A stretch of 64,000 nucleotides of DNA from Blastomonas ursincola (GCF_013607875.1 NZ_VDES01000002.1:823638-887637), one strand, 5' to 3'. Positions 18,238-27,542 are shown, counted from the stretch's first letter. Notes: generated by a model from the sequence alone, not told the origin. Translations and numbers: made by a program.

Positions 18238-18670
18238 CTCCCCTTGAGGGGAGAGATACGAAGCCTTGCCAGCTTGTCTGGCTAGGCGAAGTTGAGAGGG
18301 GCCAACGGTTCGCGCAGCCCCCCCTCCCAACCCGCCCCCCTAAAGGGGAGAGGGCTTTCCATCGCCCGAGAGGCTCGCTCCTTAAAACTCCCCTCCCTGC
18401 AAGGGCGGGGCAGGGGGTGGGTCAGCAACGTTGGCGATCGCGCACCCACGGCGCGCTGACGCGCGCACCCACCCCTAGCCCCTCCCTTGCAGGGAGGGGA
18501 ACGCGTGTTGATGCCATGTTAAATCAGTACGCGACCGCTTTTCAGTGCAAACGCCCCAATCACCACCCCCACTCATCCTGAGCAGCGGGCGCAGCCCGCG
18601 TCGTCGAAGGACCCGCGCCCACGCTGGCCGTATAGCGGGGCCTTCGCCAGGCTCAGGCTGAGCGGAGGTT
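18238..18670. repeat. gene-free stretch filled with GC-rich palindromic intergenic repeats
   Basis: The region 18224-18759 holds no gene that I can support. It contains several inverted repeats: CTCTCCCCTTGAGGGGAGAG near 18236-18257; a long pair with arms 18388-18423 and 18466-18500 (built on CTCCCTGCAAGGG and CCCTTGCAGGGAG); and a CATCCTGAGC...GTCGAAGG unit with CCTTCGCCAGGCTCAGG at 18571-18668. Similar units recur at 49.0-49.3 kb and 61.4-61.5 kb. They resemble dispersed REP-like elements of sphingomonads. Confidence 0.75.
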
Positions 18671-18759
18671 TGGGTGCAGTCATGCCACTATGACGAGAAA
18701 TCAATTATTCTGTAGAACACCCGCTTGCGGATGGGTGCAATTGAACTACCATTGTGATC

Positions 18760-18999
18760 ATGTCTGTCCTCGCCCAGGCAATGTTGGCCATATTCATTGC
18801 TGCAATGATTGTGGCGGTAGGCGCATGGGCATATGGCACACGATACTGGCTTCCGATGTGGGCGGCAGGTTTTCGTCAGACAGAATGGCGCAACGTTTAC
18901 ATGCGGCGCGCCATCAAAGGATATTCGGGCTTTATTTTGGCCGTGGGCATCGGCTTTGCCGCTGGTACCATTGCGGAATATTGGGGAGGCGGTTGGTAG
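18760..18999 (+). CDS. small two-helix membrane protein
   Basis: A 79-residue protein starting MSVLAQAMLAIFIAAM with one hydrophobic helix at about residues 5-25 and a second at about 57-75, joined by an aromatic and basic loop (FRQTEWRNVYMRRAIKGYSG). ATG 18760 is preferred to the GTG at 18754. It stands alone between a repeat region and the HNH gene. I do not recognise the family; small membrane proteins of this build are frequent and mostly uncharacterised. Confidence 0.5.
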   Translation: MSVLAQAMLAIFIAAMIVAVGAWAYGTRYWLPMWAAGFRQTEWRNVYMRRAIKGYSGFILAVGIGFAAGTIAEYWGGGW

Positions 19000-19063
19000 C
19001 TGCGCGCCGCTGAGCAATTCGCTTTTGCCTGACGCAAAAGTTGGCAGCTCCCTTAACTGCCCC

Positions 19064-19666
19064 TCAAGCCTCCAGCTCGACATCCCAGTACAGCCAGTCG
19101 TGCCAGCTCTCATGCAGGTAATTCGGCGGAAACGCGCGGCCGCGTTCCTGGAGCTGCCAGCTGGTCGGGCGGATCGGCTGGACCATTAGGCGCATGTTCG
19201 CCTGGGCCGGGGTGCGGCCGCCCTTGCGCATGTTGCACGGAGCGCAGGCGGTGGCGACATTCTGCCAGGTGGTCTTGCCGCCCAGGCGGCGCGGGACAAC
19301 GTGATCGAAGGTGAGGTTGTGCGGCGATCCGCAATATTGGCAGTGGAAGCGGTCGCGCAGGAACAGGTTGAAGCGGGTGAAGGCGGGATATTCGGACGGC
19401 TTCACATATTGCTTGAGCGCGATGACCGACGGGATCTTCATCTGGATCGTCGGGGAGTGCACCTCGCGCTCATAGGTCTCGATCACATCGACCCGGTCGA
19501 GGAAGATGGCCTTGATCGCGGTCTGCCACGGCCAGAGGCTCAAGGGGTAATAGCTCAAGGGGGTATAATCGGCGTTCAACACAAGGGCGGGGCAACTGTC
19601 CGGATGCCGGGTTATGTCCGGCTGCGGATCGCGTACCGCCCGTTCGATCAAGTCGGGATGAAACAT
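19064..19666 (-). CDS. HNH endonuclease
   Basis: A 200-residue protein with a clear C-terminal HNH domain: RDRFHCQYCGSPHNLTFDHVVPRRLGGKTTWQNVATACAPCN carries the two CxxC zinc knuckles and the DHVVP catalytic histidine. An N-terminal region (PALVLNADYTPLSYYPLSLW) is typical of a widespread alphaproteobacterial HNH family. I chose ATG 19666 (MFHPDLIERAV); the ORF extends eleven residues further. The cellular target is unknown and many genomes carry a single chromosomal copy. Confidence 0.85.
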   Translation of the reverse strand: MFHPDLIERAVRDPQPDITRHPDSCPALVLNADYTPLSYYPLSLWPWQTAIKAIFLDRVDVIETYEREVHSPTIQMKIPSVIALKQYVKPSEYPAFTRFNLFLRDRFHCQYCGSPHNLTFDHVVPRRLGGKTTWQNVATACAPCNMRKGGRTPAQANMRLMVQPIRPTSWQLQERGRAFPPNYLHESWHDWLYWDVELEA

Positions 19667-19875
19667 GGTCGGCTCAAACCCTCTCCCATTCGTCCGCAAT
19701 GTTACCTAAAAGGTGCGCTTCGTATAAACCCTGATGCGTGACAGCCCCGTGACAATCCTGAAAGTGCTCGATTTACGGTTAATCAGCATGAGCGTGCGGC
19801 CAAGGTCAAGGGGGCGATTCCACAATATATGGTGATAAGTCCGCATATTGCACCCAAGGGACGGAAGGGCGCGCG

Positions 19876-20742
19876 GTGATCCGCACCCGCTTTGCGCCCA
19901 GCCCCAATGGCGCGCTGCATCTGGGCCATGCCTATGCCGCGATGCAGGCGCACGACCTCGCACGGCAGCTGGACGGCGCGTTCCTGCTGCGGATCGAGGA
20001 TATCGACGGCGTGCGCTCACGGCCCGAGCTGGTCGAGGCGATCCTGGCCGATCTGCGCTGGCTGGGGCTGGAATGGGATGGGGAGGTGCTGTTCCAGTCG
20101 TCGCGTCTTGCCGCCTATGACGCGGCGCTGGCCGGGCTGAAGGCGCGGGGTCTGATCTATCCCTGTTTCTGCACGCGCAGCCAGATTGCGGCGGCAGGCG
20201 CGCAGCCGGGGCCCGAGGGGCTGGTCTATCCCGGCACCTGCCGCGCGCTGTCCGATGGCGAACGCGCCGACCGCATGGCAAACGAACCGCATGCCTGGCG
20301 GCTCGATGTGGCACAGGCCCAGACGCACACCGGCGCGCTGGTTTGGCACGACATGGCGGCCGGCGAGCAAGCCGCAAAGCCCGAACTGTTCGGCGATGTC
20401 GTGCTCGCGCGCAAGGATGCGCCCGCCAGCTATCATCTCGCGGTGACGCTGGACGATGCGCACCAGCAGATCAGCCATGTCGTGCGCGGGCGCGACCTGT
20501 TCCTCGCGACGCACATCCACCGGCTGCTCCAGGCGCTGCTGGGTCTCCCGGTGCCGCTCTATCGCCACCACCGGCTGCTCGCAGGGGCAGACGGGCGCAA
20601 GCTCGCCAAGAGCGAGGGCGCAGCCGCGCTGGCGGGATTGCGCGCTCAGGGGGTGGATGGCCCCAGCCTGCTGGAAAATTTGCGGAAAGGGCTTCTTCCG
20701 TCTGGCATTTCCTGGGCCGAGCCCTCATATAGCATGCCATGA
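19876..20742 (+). CDS. gluQ: glutamyl-Q tRNA(Asp) synthetase
   Basis: A 288-residue truncated class I aminoacyl-tRNA synthetase that attaches glutamate to queuosine in the anticodon wobble position of tRNA-Asp. It has RFAPSPNGALHLGHAYAA with the HLGH signature (residues 15-18), zinc-site cysteines (YPCFCTR and YPGTCR) and a KLAKS version of KMSKS. It lacks the anticodon-binding domain of GluRS, as expected for GluQRS. The start is GTG. Its stop overlaps the next gene by ATGA. Confidence 0.93.
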   Translation: MIRTRFAPSPNGALHLGHAYAAMQAHDLARQLDGAFLLRIEDIDGVRSRPELVEAILADLRWLGLEWDGEVLFQSSRLAAYDAALAGLKARGLIYPCFCTRSQIAAAGAQPGPEGLVYPGTCRALSDGERADRMANEPHAWRLDVAQAQTHTGALVWHDMAAGEQAAKPELFGDVVLARKDAPASYHLAVTLDDAHQQISHVVRGRDLFLATHIHRLLQALLGLPVPLYRHHRLLAGADGRKLAKSEGAAALAGLRAQGVDGPSLLENLRKGLLPSGISWAEPSYSMP

Positions 20743-20960
20743 ATGTCATCATCATCCTGGCGATTGTCGCTCTGGCAATCATGGTTCTGGTCAGCCTCGT
20801 GCGCGGCCTTGTCGCCTTCATCCAGATGACCGAGGAAGACCTCAAAAACCCCGGGGTCGGCCGCAGCCATCAGATGCAGAACAAGATGATGTTCGCGCGC
20901 GTCAAATATCAGGCGATGGCGATTGCCGCGGTCGCCGTGCTGCTGCTGGTCAACCGCTGA
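20739..20960 (+). CDS. twin-transmembrane small protein (HIG1-like)
   Basis: A 73-residue protein with helices at about residues 2-28 and 53-70 and a conserved-looking loop (MTEEDLKNPGVGRSHQMQNKMMFARVKYQA). This is the layout of the alphaproteobacterial twin transmembrane helix proteins, which resemble the HIG1 domain associated with respiratory complexes. It is coupled to gluQ by an ATGA overlap. Function is inferred from family shape only. Confidence 0.8.
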   Translation: MNVIIILAIVALAIMVLVSLVRGLVAFIQMTEEDLKNPGVGRSHQMQNKMMFARVKYQAMAIAAVAVLLLVNR

Positions 20961-20985
20961 GCCCTGAGGGCGGCGGGGGCGCATT

Positions 20986-21549
20986 ATGGTCAAGCTCAAC
21001 AAGATCTACACGCGCACCGGCGATGACGGCACGTCGGGCCTGGTCGATGGCTCGCGCATTCCCAAGCATTCGGCGCGCATGGCGGCGATCGGCGATGTCG
21101 ACGAGTTGAACAGCGCGCTGGGCCTTGCGGTCGTGGCGCTGGGAGAGAGCGAGTTCACCGCCGATCTGATCCGCGTGCAGAATGACCTGTTCGACCTTGG
21201 CGCCGATATTGCGACGCCGGGCGAAGATTTCACCCCGTCCGAAATGGTGCTGCGCATCGTGCCGAGCCAGGTGACCTGGCTCGAGGACCGCATTGATGCG
21301 GTCAACGATCCGCTCCCCCCGCTCAAGAGCTTCATCCTGCCCGGCGGCAGCCCGGCAGCGGCAGCGGTGCATCTCGCCCGCGCGATCGCCCGCCGCGCCG
21401 AGCGCGCGCTCGTCGCCGCAGCGCACGAGGGATCGATCAACCCGCAGGCGCGTATCTATGTGAACCGGCTGTCGGATTATCTGTTCGTCCTCGCGCGCCG
21501 GATCAACAATGGCAACGACCCGCTCTGGGTGCCGGGTGCTTCGCGATAA
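20986..21549 (+). CDS. cob(I)alamin adenosyltransferase, PduO type
   Basis: A 187-residue ATP:cob(I)alamin adenosyltransferase that makes coenzyme B12. The N-terminal ATP-binding motif is YTRTGDDGTSGL, followed by DVDELNSALGLA. The C-terminal helix has FILPGGSPAAAAVHLARAIARRAER with the conserved arginines, then NRLSDYLFVLAR. This trimeric family is distinct from CobA and EutT types. It follows the small membrane gene by 25 bases and may share its operon. Confidence 0.93.
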   Translation: MVKLNKIYTRTGDDGTSGLVDGSRIPKHSARMAAIGDVDELNSALGLAVVALGESEFTADLIRVQNDLFDLGADIATPGEDFTPSEMVLRIVPSQVTWLEDRIDAVNDPLPPLKSFILPGGSPAAAAVHLARAIARRAERALVAAAHEGSINPQARIYVNRLSDYLFVLARRINNGNDPLWVPGASR

Positions 21550-21591
21550 AGCGATGTCACACCCGTGCATTGAACGGGTGTTTACAATATC

Positions 21592-21676
21592 GTCACCCCC
21601 GCGAAGGCGGGGGCCCCGCTTTTCGGCTTCGGACAGGATAGCGGGATTCGCGCCTTCGCGGGAATGACGGACAAGG
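21592..21676. repeat. REP-like palindromic repeat
   Basis: GTCACCCCCGCGAAGGCGGG and a mirrored CGCCTTCGCGGGAATGAC bracket about 80 bases between the adenosyltransferase and egtB. Related units occur at 46041-46077 (inside gspJ) and 61376-61460. Confidence 0.7.
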
Positions 21677-21683
21677 GGGTAGA

Positions 21684-22961
21684 ATGACCATCTCCAGCGC
21701 TACGTCCTCTCCCGGACGCGCAGCTTCCCGAGAAGCCGACCTCGCCCACCGCTTCACCCAGGTCCGCACCCTGACGCTCGATCTGGTCGCGCCACTCTCG
21801 GATGCCGATGCCACCGTCCAGTCGATGGACGATGCCTCGCCCGCCAAATGGCACCTGGCGCATACCAGCTGGTTCTTCGAGACCTTCGTGCTGCGCGATC
21901 ATGTGCCCGGCTACGAAGCCTTCGACTCGAACTACGCCTTCCTGTTCAACAGCTATTACGAGGCCGAGGGCGCACGGCATGCGCGGCCCCGGCGCGGGAT
22001 GCTGACCCGGCCCTCGCTCGACGAGATCCGCGCCTATCGCGCGCATGTCGATGCGGCGGTGCAGGCGGCGCTGCCGGGATTGGGTAACGATGCGCTCGAT
22101 CTGGTCGAACTGGGGTTGAACCACGAACAGCAGCATCAGGAGCTCCTGCTGACCGACATCCTGCACCTGTTCGCGCAGAACCCGCTGCACCCGGCGGTCT
22201 GGCCGCCGCAGCCCATGGCCTCGGTCGAGGCCGCGCCGCTCGAATGGATCGAGGGGCCGACCGGGCAGGTTGAGATCGGCCATGCGGGCCAGGGCTTCGC
22301 GTTCGACTGCGAAGGGCCGCGCCATGCGGTGCTGCTCACCCCCTATGCGCTCGCCAGCCGAGCGGTGACCAATGGCGAATGGGCTGCGTTCATCGCCGAT
22401 GGCGGCTATCGCGATCCGCGCCACTGGCTGTCCGATGGCTGGGCCTGGGTCAAGGGGGAAGGCATCAGCGCGCCGCTCTACTGGCAGCAGGATGACGATG
22501 GCGGCTGGATGCAGTTCGGGCTCGATGGCCTGCGCAGCGTCGATCCCGCCGCGCCGGTCACACATATCAGCCTGTACGAGGCCGATGCCTATGCCAGCTG
22601 GGTCGGCGCGCGGCTGCCGACCGAGCAGGAATGGGAGGCGGTTGCGACGATGCACGATGCCGCATCGGGCAATCAGCTCGACCGCGCCGGACCCGTGCGC
22701 CCGCGCGCCGATGCGGCGGCCTCGATGTTCGGCAATGTCTGGCAATGGACCGGCAGCGCCTATCGCCCCTATCCCGGCTTCAAGGCCGCGGAAGGTGCGG
22801 TCGGCGAGTATAACGGCAAGTTCATGTCGGGCCAGTTCGTGCTGCGCGGATCGAGCTGTGCAACCCCGCGCGGTTCCGTGCGTCCCTCTTATCGCAACTT
22901 CTTCTATCCCCATCAGCGCTGGCAGTTCACCGGTCTCAGGCTCGCCAAGGATCTGACCTGA
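21684..22961 (+). CDS. egtB: ergothioneine biosynthesis protein EgtB
   Basis: A 425-residue iron enzyme that oxidatively joins a thiol donor to trimethylhistidine (hercynine). The N-terminal DinB-like domain carries the iron-ligand motif His147-x3-His151-x-Glu153 (HEQQHQE). The C-terminal FGE-sulfatase-like domain includes RAVTNGEWAAFIADGGY, ARLPTEQEWEA and GNVWQWTGSAY. Length is normal. egtD follows 51 bases downstream, so both chemical steps are encoded together. The stop codon lies inside a CTGAC tandem repeat. Confidence 0.95.
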   Translation: MTISSATSSPGRAASREADLAHRFTQVRTLTLDLVAPLSDADATVQSMDDASPAKWHLAHTSWFFETFVLRDHVPGYEAFDSNYAFLFNSYYEAEGARHARPRRGMLTRPSLDEIRAYRAHVDAAVQAALPGLGNDALDLVELGLNHEQQHQELLLTDILHLFAQNPLHPAVWPPQPMASVEAAPLEWIEGPTGQVEIGHAGQGFAFDCEGPRHAVLLTPYALASRAVTNGEWAAFIADGGYRDPRHWLSDGWAWVKGEGISAPLYWQQDDDGGWMQFGLDGLRSVDPAAPVTHISLYEADAYASWVGARLPTEQEWEAVATMHDAASGNQLDRAGPVRPRADAAASMFGNVWQWTGSAYRPYPGFKAAEGAVGEYNGKFMSGQFVLRGSSCATPRGSVRPSYRNFFYPHQRWQFTGLRLAKDLT

Positions 22962-22987
22962 CCTGACCTGACCTGACCTGACCTGAA
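22953..22987 (+). repeat. pentanucleotide tandem repeat across the egtB stop codon
   Basis: Six perfect CTGAC units (22953-22982) are followed by CTGAA and CTGAT. The array contains the egtB stop codon and fills most of the egtB-egtD gap, ending just before the egtD ribosome-binding site. Confidence 0.95.
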
Positions 22988-23012
22988 CTGATCCCGCGCA
23001 GGAGACTCTCGC

Positions 23013-24005
23013 TTGGCTACCCTGATCGACCCGCCCGAAGCCCAGACCGTAGCCGCATCGGGTGAGGCCGATCCCGCCTTCCGCGCCGATGTGCTCGCCT
23101 GTTTCCGCGACACCCGCCGCGCGATCCCGGCGCGCTGGTTCTACGACAAGACCGGCTCCGAACTGTTCGAGGCGATCACCGACCTTCCCGAATATTACCC
23201 GACCCGCACCGAAACCGCGCTGCTCGAGCGCTATTGCGGCGAGGTGGCGCAGCAGGGCGGGGCCGGGCGCACCGTAGTCGAATTCGGCTCGGGCTCCTCG
23301 GTCAAGACCCCGCATCTGCTGCGCGCGGTGCAGGGTAGCCACTATGTGCCGATCGATATCTCGGGCGAGTTCCTGCGCGAATCCGCCGCCGCGCTCGCTG
23401 CGGATTTTCCGGGGCTCGACGTTCATCCGCTAGAAGGCGATTTCATGCGACCGCTGAAATTGCCCGAGGCTGTCGCGGATGAACCCAAGCTCGGCTTCTT
23501 CCCCGGCTCGACCATCGGCAACATGGTCGCGCGCAGCTCGCTCGACCTGCTCCGCTCGATGCGCGAGACGCTGGGCGTCGGGTCGCTGCTGCTGATCGGC
23601 ATGGACCGGATCAAGTCCCCGGATATCCTGATCCCCGCCTATGACGATGCGCAGGGGGTGACCGCGCGGTTCAACCTCAATCTGCTCCACCGCATCAACC
23701 GCGAGCTTGATGGCACCATCCCCGTCGATCGCTTCCGCCATGTCGCGCGCTGGAACGACAGCTATGCGCGGATCGAGATGCATCTCGAGGCGCAGGACGA
23801 CATGAGCTTCACCGTGCTCGGCGAGCGTTTCTCGATGCGCAAGGGCGAGACCATCCACACCGAGAACAGCCACAAATACGGCCCGCGCGACGCGCGGCTG
23901 CTGCTGCGCGCGGGCGGCTGGACGGTGCGGCACGAATGGACCGATCCGGACGACTGGTTCGCGCTGATTCTAGCCGAAGCCAAGCCGTTCCAGACCGCGC
24001 CTTGA
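23013..24005 (+). CDS. egtD: L-histidine N-alpha-methyltransferase EgtD
   Basis: A 330-residue SAM-dependent enzyme that trimethylates histidine to hercynine, the first step of ergothioneine synthesis. Visible motifs are RWFYDKTGSELFEAITDLPEYYPTRTE, VVEFGSGSSVKT (SAM site) and FFPGSTIGNM, all typical of the EgtD family. The start is TTG, supported by AGGAG at 23000-23004 eight bases upstream. It converges with the M20 peptidase gene 13 bases away. Confidence 0.95.
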   Translation: MATLIDPPEAQTVAASGEADPAFRADVLACFRDTRRAIPARWFYDKTGSELFEAITDLPEYYPTRTETALLERYCGEVAQQGGAGRTVVEFGSGSSVKTPHLLRAVQGSHYVPIDISGEFLRESAAALAADFPGLDVHPLEGDFMRPLKLPEAVADEPKLGFFPGSTIGNMVARSSLDLLRSMRETLGVGSLLLIGMDRIKSPDILIPAYDDAQGVTARFNLNLLHRINRELDGTIPVDRFRHVARWNDSYARIEMHLEAQDDMSFTVLGERFSMRKGETIHTENSHKYGPRDARLLLRAGGWTVRHEWTDPDDWFALILAEAKPFQTAP

Positions 24006-24018
24006 GGCGTGGCGGGGA

Positions 24019-25452
24019 TCAGCCCGCCAGCTTCTTCATCACCAGATACCAGTGGTCGAGGCCCTTGTAGAAATCCTCGACGCGGATGCGTTCGTTGAGA
24101 CCGTGCGCGAAAATGTCTGCGCTGCGCATCGCGGCATTGCCGATGCCCACGGTGTTCATGCCCAGCGCACGATAGTGCATCCCATCGGTACCGCCCGACG
24201 ACAGCTCGGGCACGATCGGCAGGCCCGGATAGCGCGCATCGAGGCTGGCCATGACCGCCGCGCGCACTTCGGGCGTCAACGTGGATTCGGGGCTCTCGAC
24301 CACATTGGTCATCAGCTTGAACTTGACATTGTCATTGCCGATGGCCTTGGCGAGTGCCGCCTGGGTCGCTGCCGCGCCGCCCTCGCCGGGCATGATGCGG
24401 CAATTGACCGTTGCGATCGCCGATTGTGGCAGCGCGTTCTCGGCATGGCCGCCGCGCAGCATCGTCGCAACGCAGGTGGTGCGCATCTGGGTCGATATGC
24501 CCGGATCGGAAAGCAGCTTGACGCGCGGTTCGGGGGCTTCGGGATTGGCGGCAAAGGCCTGCATCGCCTGGCCCATCTCGCCCGGCGTCAACTTGCCCAT
24601 CGCGCCGAAATAGCTGCGCACCAGCGGGCTTGCATTGACCGGGAACTGATAGGCCTGGATCTTGCCGAGCGCCGCTGCCAGTTCATAGATCGCATTGTCG
24701 GCGCGCGGCCGCGAACTGTGGCCACCGGGATTGGTGACGGTGAGCTCGAAGGTCGCAAAGGTCTTCTCGCCCGCCTGCACCTGGTACATGACCGGCTTGA
24801 AATCCTCGGTCATCGCCACGCCGCCGGCATCGCCGTTGAGCACCAGCGCGGGCTTGATCGTTTCCGCCACCATCTTCGCCTGGGCGCGGGTGGAGATCAT
24901 GCCGGTCTCCTCGTCGCCCGAGAAGACGAGATACAGGTCGCGCTTGGGCGACCAGCCCTCCTTTTTCAGCCGGATGAAATTGTGCGTCAGCGTGGCGACA
25001 CCATATTTGTTGTCGAGCGATCCGCGCCCGAAGAAATAGCCGTTTTCCTCGGTCAGCGTGAACGGAGGGCGCTCCCAGTCCTCCGGCAGCGCCTCGACCA
25101 CGTCCATATGGCCAAGGAACACGATCGGACCGGCCTTGGGCTTGCCCTTGGCGGCGTAGCGCACCACCAGCCCCTGGGTCGGTTCGCCCTCGCTGTCATA
25201 ATCGGTGATCGTGATATCGCTTTCGGCAAAGCCGGCCTTGAGCAGCTGTTCCTTGAGATAGCCGGTCATCACGCCCATCTGCTTGTGGCCGCGTGCGGTG
25301 CGGATGCCGACGACATCGCTGTAGAGCTGGCGCGCGGCAAGTTCGTTGGGGTTGCGCTGCGGGGCCGGGGCCTGCGCCAGCGCGGGCAGGCTCGTCGCGG
25401 TTGCAAGAGCGGCCAGGCCGGTGGCCAGCGCCAGTTTCATCACGGTTTTCAT
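24019..25452 (-). CDS. exported M20/M25/M40 family metallopeptidase
   Basis: A 477-residue zinc hydrolase with a signal peptide (MKTVMKLALATGLAALATAT to LPALA). The metal-site strings are GHMDVVEALPEDWERPPF, GRGSLDNKYG and SGDEETGM, followed by a dimerisation region with NPGGHSSRPRADNAIYELA. The family removes residues from peptides or acylated amino acids; this copy acts in the periplasm. The frame extends to 25824, but ATG 25452 gives a proper signal peptide. It is divergent from ispG with a 91-base promoter region. The substrate is unknown. Confidence 0.88.
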   Translation of the reverse strand: MKTVMKLALATGLAALATATSLPALAQAPAPQRNPNELAARQLYSDVVGIRTARGHKQMGVMTGYLKEQLLKAGFAESDITITDYDSEGEPTQGLVVRYAAKGKPKAGPIVFLGHMDVVEALPEDWERPPFTLTEENGYFFGRGSLDNKYGVATLTHNFIRLKKEGWSPKRDLYLVFSGDEETGMISTRAQAKMVAETIKPALVLNGDAGGVAMTEDFKPVMYQVQAGEKTFATFELTVTNPGGHSSRPRADNAIYELAAALGKIQAYQFPVNASPLVRSYFGAMGKLTPGEMGQAMQAFAANPEAPEPRVKLLSDPGISTQMRTTCVATMLRGGHAENALPQSAIATVNCRIMPGEGGAAATQAALAKAIGNDNVKFKLMTNVVESPESTLTPEVRAAVMASLDARYPGLPIVPELSSGGTDGMHYRALGMNTVGIGNAAMRSADIFAHGLNERIRVEDFYKGLDHWYLVMKKLAG

Positions 25453-25543
25453 GGTATTCAGCGTCCCCTTTTCTATCGCCCGCACATCTCGCCAAAGCCG
25501 GTCGAAGCGACTATAGCGTTCGCATACTCTTGGAGAACAATTC

Positions 25544-26695
25544 ATGTCGGCCCACAACCCTTCTTTGCGACCCTGGCGCGATATCGATCGGCGCAAGTGC
25601 CGCCAGATCATGGTCGGCAAGGTGCCGGTGGGTGGCGATGCACCGGTCAGCGTGCAGACGATGACCAACACGCTGACCTCTGACGCGAAGGCGACAATCG
25701 ACCAGATCCGCCGCTGCGAGGAGGCAGGGGTCGACATCATCCGCGTCTCGTGCCCCGATGTCGAGTCGACCGCTGCGATGAAGCAGATCGTTCGCGCCTC
25801 GCGCGTGCCGATCGTCGCCGACATCCATTTCCACTACAAGCGCGCGCTCGAAGCGGCAGACGCGGGCGCGGCCTGCCTGCGCATCAATCCGGGTAATATC
25901 GGATCGTCCGAGCGCGTGCGCGAGGTCGTCAATGCCGCCAAGGCCAATGGCTGCGCGATCCGTATCGGCGTCAATGCCGGGTCGCTGGAAAAGGACCTGC
26001 TCGAGAAATATGGCGAGCCGTGCCCCGAGGCGCTGGTCGAAAGCGCCCTCGACCATATCAAGCTGCTGCAGGACCATGATTTCCACGAGTTCAAGGTCGC
26101 GGTGAAGGCGAGCGACGTGTTCCTCGCGGTCGCGGCCTATCAGCAGCTCGCCGATGCGGTGGACTGCCCGCTGCACCTCGGCATCACCGAGGCGGGCGGG
26201 CTGATCGGCGGCACGGTCAAGAGCGCAATCGGCATCGGCAACCTGCTCTGGGCGGGCATCGGCGATACCATCCGCGTCTCGCTCTCCGCCGAGCCCGAGG
26301 AAGAGGTGCGCGTCGGTTTCGAGATCCTCAAATCGCTCGGCATCCGCACCCGCGGCGTCCGCATCGTCAGCTGCCCCAGCTGCGCACGCCAGGGCTTCGA
26401 CGTGATCCGCACCGTGCAGAAGCTGGAGGAGCGGCTGCAGCATATCAACACGCCACTGTCGCTTTCGGTGCTCGGCTGCGTCGTCAACGGCCCGGGCGAG
26501 GCGCGCGAGACGGATATTGGTCTCACCGGTGGCGGCAAGGGCAAGCACATGGTGTACCTGTCGGGCGTCACCGACCACACGGTCGAGGACGAGGACATGG
26601 TCGAGCATATCGTCAAGCTGGTCGAGGCCAAGGCGGCCGAGATCGAGGCGGAAGCGAGCGACGCAGGCAATGCCGAGCCGGTCGCCGCGGAATAA
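25544..26695 (+). CDS. ispG: 4-hydroxy-3-methylbut-2-en-1-yl diphosphate synthase
   Basis: A 383-residue iron-sulfur enzyme of the MEP isoprenoid pathway that converts MEcPP to HMBPP. The TIM-barrel part includes [19 protein letters not shown] and [10 protein letters not shown]. The C-terminal [4Fe-4S] part has [12 protein letters not shown] and CVVNGPGEA cysteines. Length and motifs are complete. The SMR transporter gene follows three bases after the stop. Confidence 0.96.
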   Translation: MSAHNPSLRPWRDIDRRKCRQIMVGKVPVGGDAPVSVQTMTNTLTSDAKATIDQIRRCEEAGVDIIRVSCPDVESTAAMKQIVRASRVPIVADIHFHYKRALEAADAGAACLRINPGNIGSSERVREVVNAAKANGCAIRIGVNAGSLEKDLLEKYGEPCPEALVESALDHIKLLQDHDFHEFKVAVKASDVFLAVAAYQQLADAVDCPLHLGITEAGGLIGGTVKSAIGIGNLLWAGIGDTIRVSLSAEPEEEVRVGFEILKSLGIRTRGVRIVSCPSCARQGFDVIRTVQKLEERLQHINTPLSLSVLGCVVNGPGEARETDIGLTGGGKGKHMVYLSGVTDHTVEDEDMVEHIVKLVEAKAAEIEAEASDAGNAEPVAAE

Positions 26696-26698
26696 TCC

Positions 26699-27022
26699 AT
26701 GGGACCATGGCTGATTCTGGTTGCTGCCGGCCTGTTCGAGGTCGGCTTCACTACCTGTCTGCGCTATGCGGACGGGTTTCGCAACATTGCCTGGACTGCG
26801 GGCTTCGTCCTCTGCGTGATCCTCAGCTTTTCGCTGCTCGACAAGGCGGCCAAGACCATTCCGCTGGGAACCGCCTATGCCGTCTGGGTCGGCATAGGCG
26901 CCGTCGGGACGCTGGCGGTCGGAGTGGCCACGGGCGATGAAACTCTTGGCCTGGTCCGGCTGGCGCTGGTCATCGGGTTGATAGGCTGCGTGATCGGCCT
27001 GAAATTTGCCGGACAGCATTAG
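26699..27022 (+). CDS. small multidrug resistance-type transporter (SugE/Gdx-like)
   Basis: A 107-residue inner-membrane protein with four helices. Glu14 (AAGLFEVGFT) matches the essential charged residue of the family. KTIPLGTAYAVWVGIGAVGT is the central signature. The N-terminal pattern is closer to SugE/Gdx proteins, which export guanidinium, than to EmrE, so guanidinium or a quaternary amine is the likely substrate. No guanidine riboswitch is visible upstream; it appears to be co-transcribed with ispG. Confidence 0.85.
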   Translation: MGPWLILVAAGLFEVGFTTCLRYADGFRNIAWTAGFVLCVILSFSLLDKAAKTIPLGTAYAVWVGIGAVGTLAVGVATGDETLGLVRLALVIGLIGCVIGLKFAGQH

Positions 27023-27033
27023 GAACACGAACA

Positions 27034-27513
27034 ATGACGGTAACGATCCGGCCGGCAGTGCCCGGCGATGAGGATGCCATCCTCAGCATGGTCATCGCGC
27101 TCGCGGTGTACGAGCGCGAGCCGGATGCCGTGAAGGCGACCGAGGAATCGCTGCGTGCGACGCTGTTCGGTGAGAACGCTCAGGTTTTTGCGCATATTGC
27201 CGAGCTAGACGGCGAGCCGGTCGGGCTGGCCTTGTGGTTCCTCACCTATTCGACCTGGACCGGCGCGCCCTCGCTCTATCTCGAGGACCTGTTCGTTGCC
27301 GAAGCCGCGCGCGGAACCGGCACCGGTCGCGCGCTGCTGACCGCGCTGGCCAAGGAAGCCATGGCGCGCGGCTGTGCGCGGATGGACTGGGCAGTGCTCG
27401 ACTGGAACGAGAAGGCTAGGGCATTCTACACCCATATCGGCGCGCATCATTCGAAGGGCTGGGAGCCCTGGCGGATCGAGGGCGACGCGCTGGAGCGGCT
27501 TGCCGCAGGCTGA
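27034..27513 (+). CDS. GNAT family N-acetyltransferase
   Basis: A 159-residue acetyltransferase of the diamine/spermidine N-acetyltransferase-like type. The acetyl-CoA motif is ARGTGTGRALL after LYLEDLFVAEAA, and the conserved WAVLDWNEKARAFYTHIGA follows. Polyamine-type amines are a plausible substrate, but this is inferred. It begins 11 bases after the SMR gene and probably belongs to the same transcript. Confidence 0.87.
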   Translation: MTVTIRPAVPGDEDAILSMVIALAVYEREPDAVKATEESLRATLFGENAQVFAHIAELDGEPVGLALWFLTYSTWTGAPSLYLEDLFVAEAARGTGTGRALLTALAKEAMARGCARMDWAVLDWNEKARAFYTHIGAHHSKGWEPWRIEGDALERLAAG

Positions 27514-27522
27514 TCGCCTCAA

Positions 27523-27542
27523 CCCTGTACAGCCGTACAGGG
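27523..27542 (+). terminator. perfect hairpin after the acetyltransferase gene
   Basis: CCCTGTAC and GTACAGGG form an 8-bp stem with loop AGCC, nine bases after the stop. There is no T-run, so it may end transcription weakly or bind a protein. Confidence 0.4.

Noticed and set aside
18754..18759. GTG 18754 as the start of the small membrane protein
   Set aside because: ATG 18760 lies two codons downstream and gives a more typical N-terminus; neither has a strong ribosome-binding site.
22953..22987. CTGAC array considered as a CRISPR-like or attachment-site repeat
   Set aside because: Units are five bases with no spacers; it is a simple tandem repeat.
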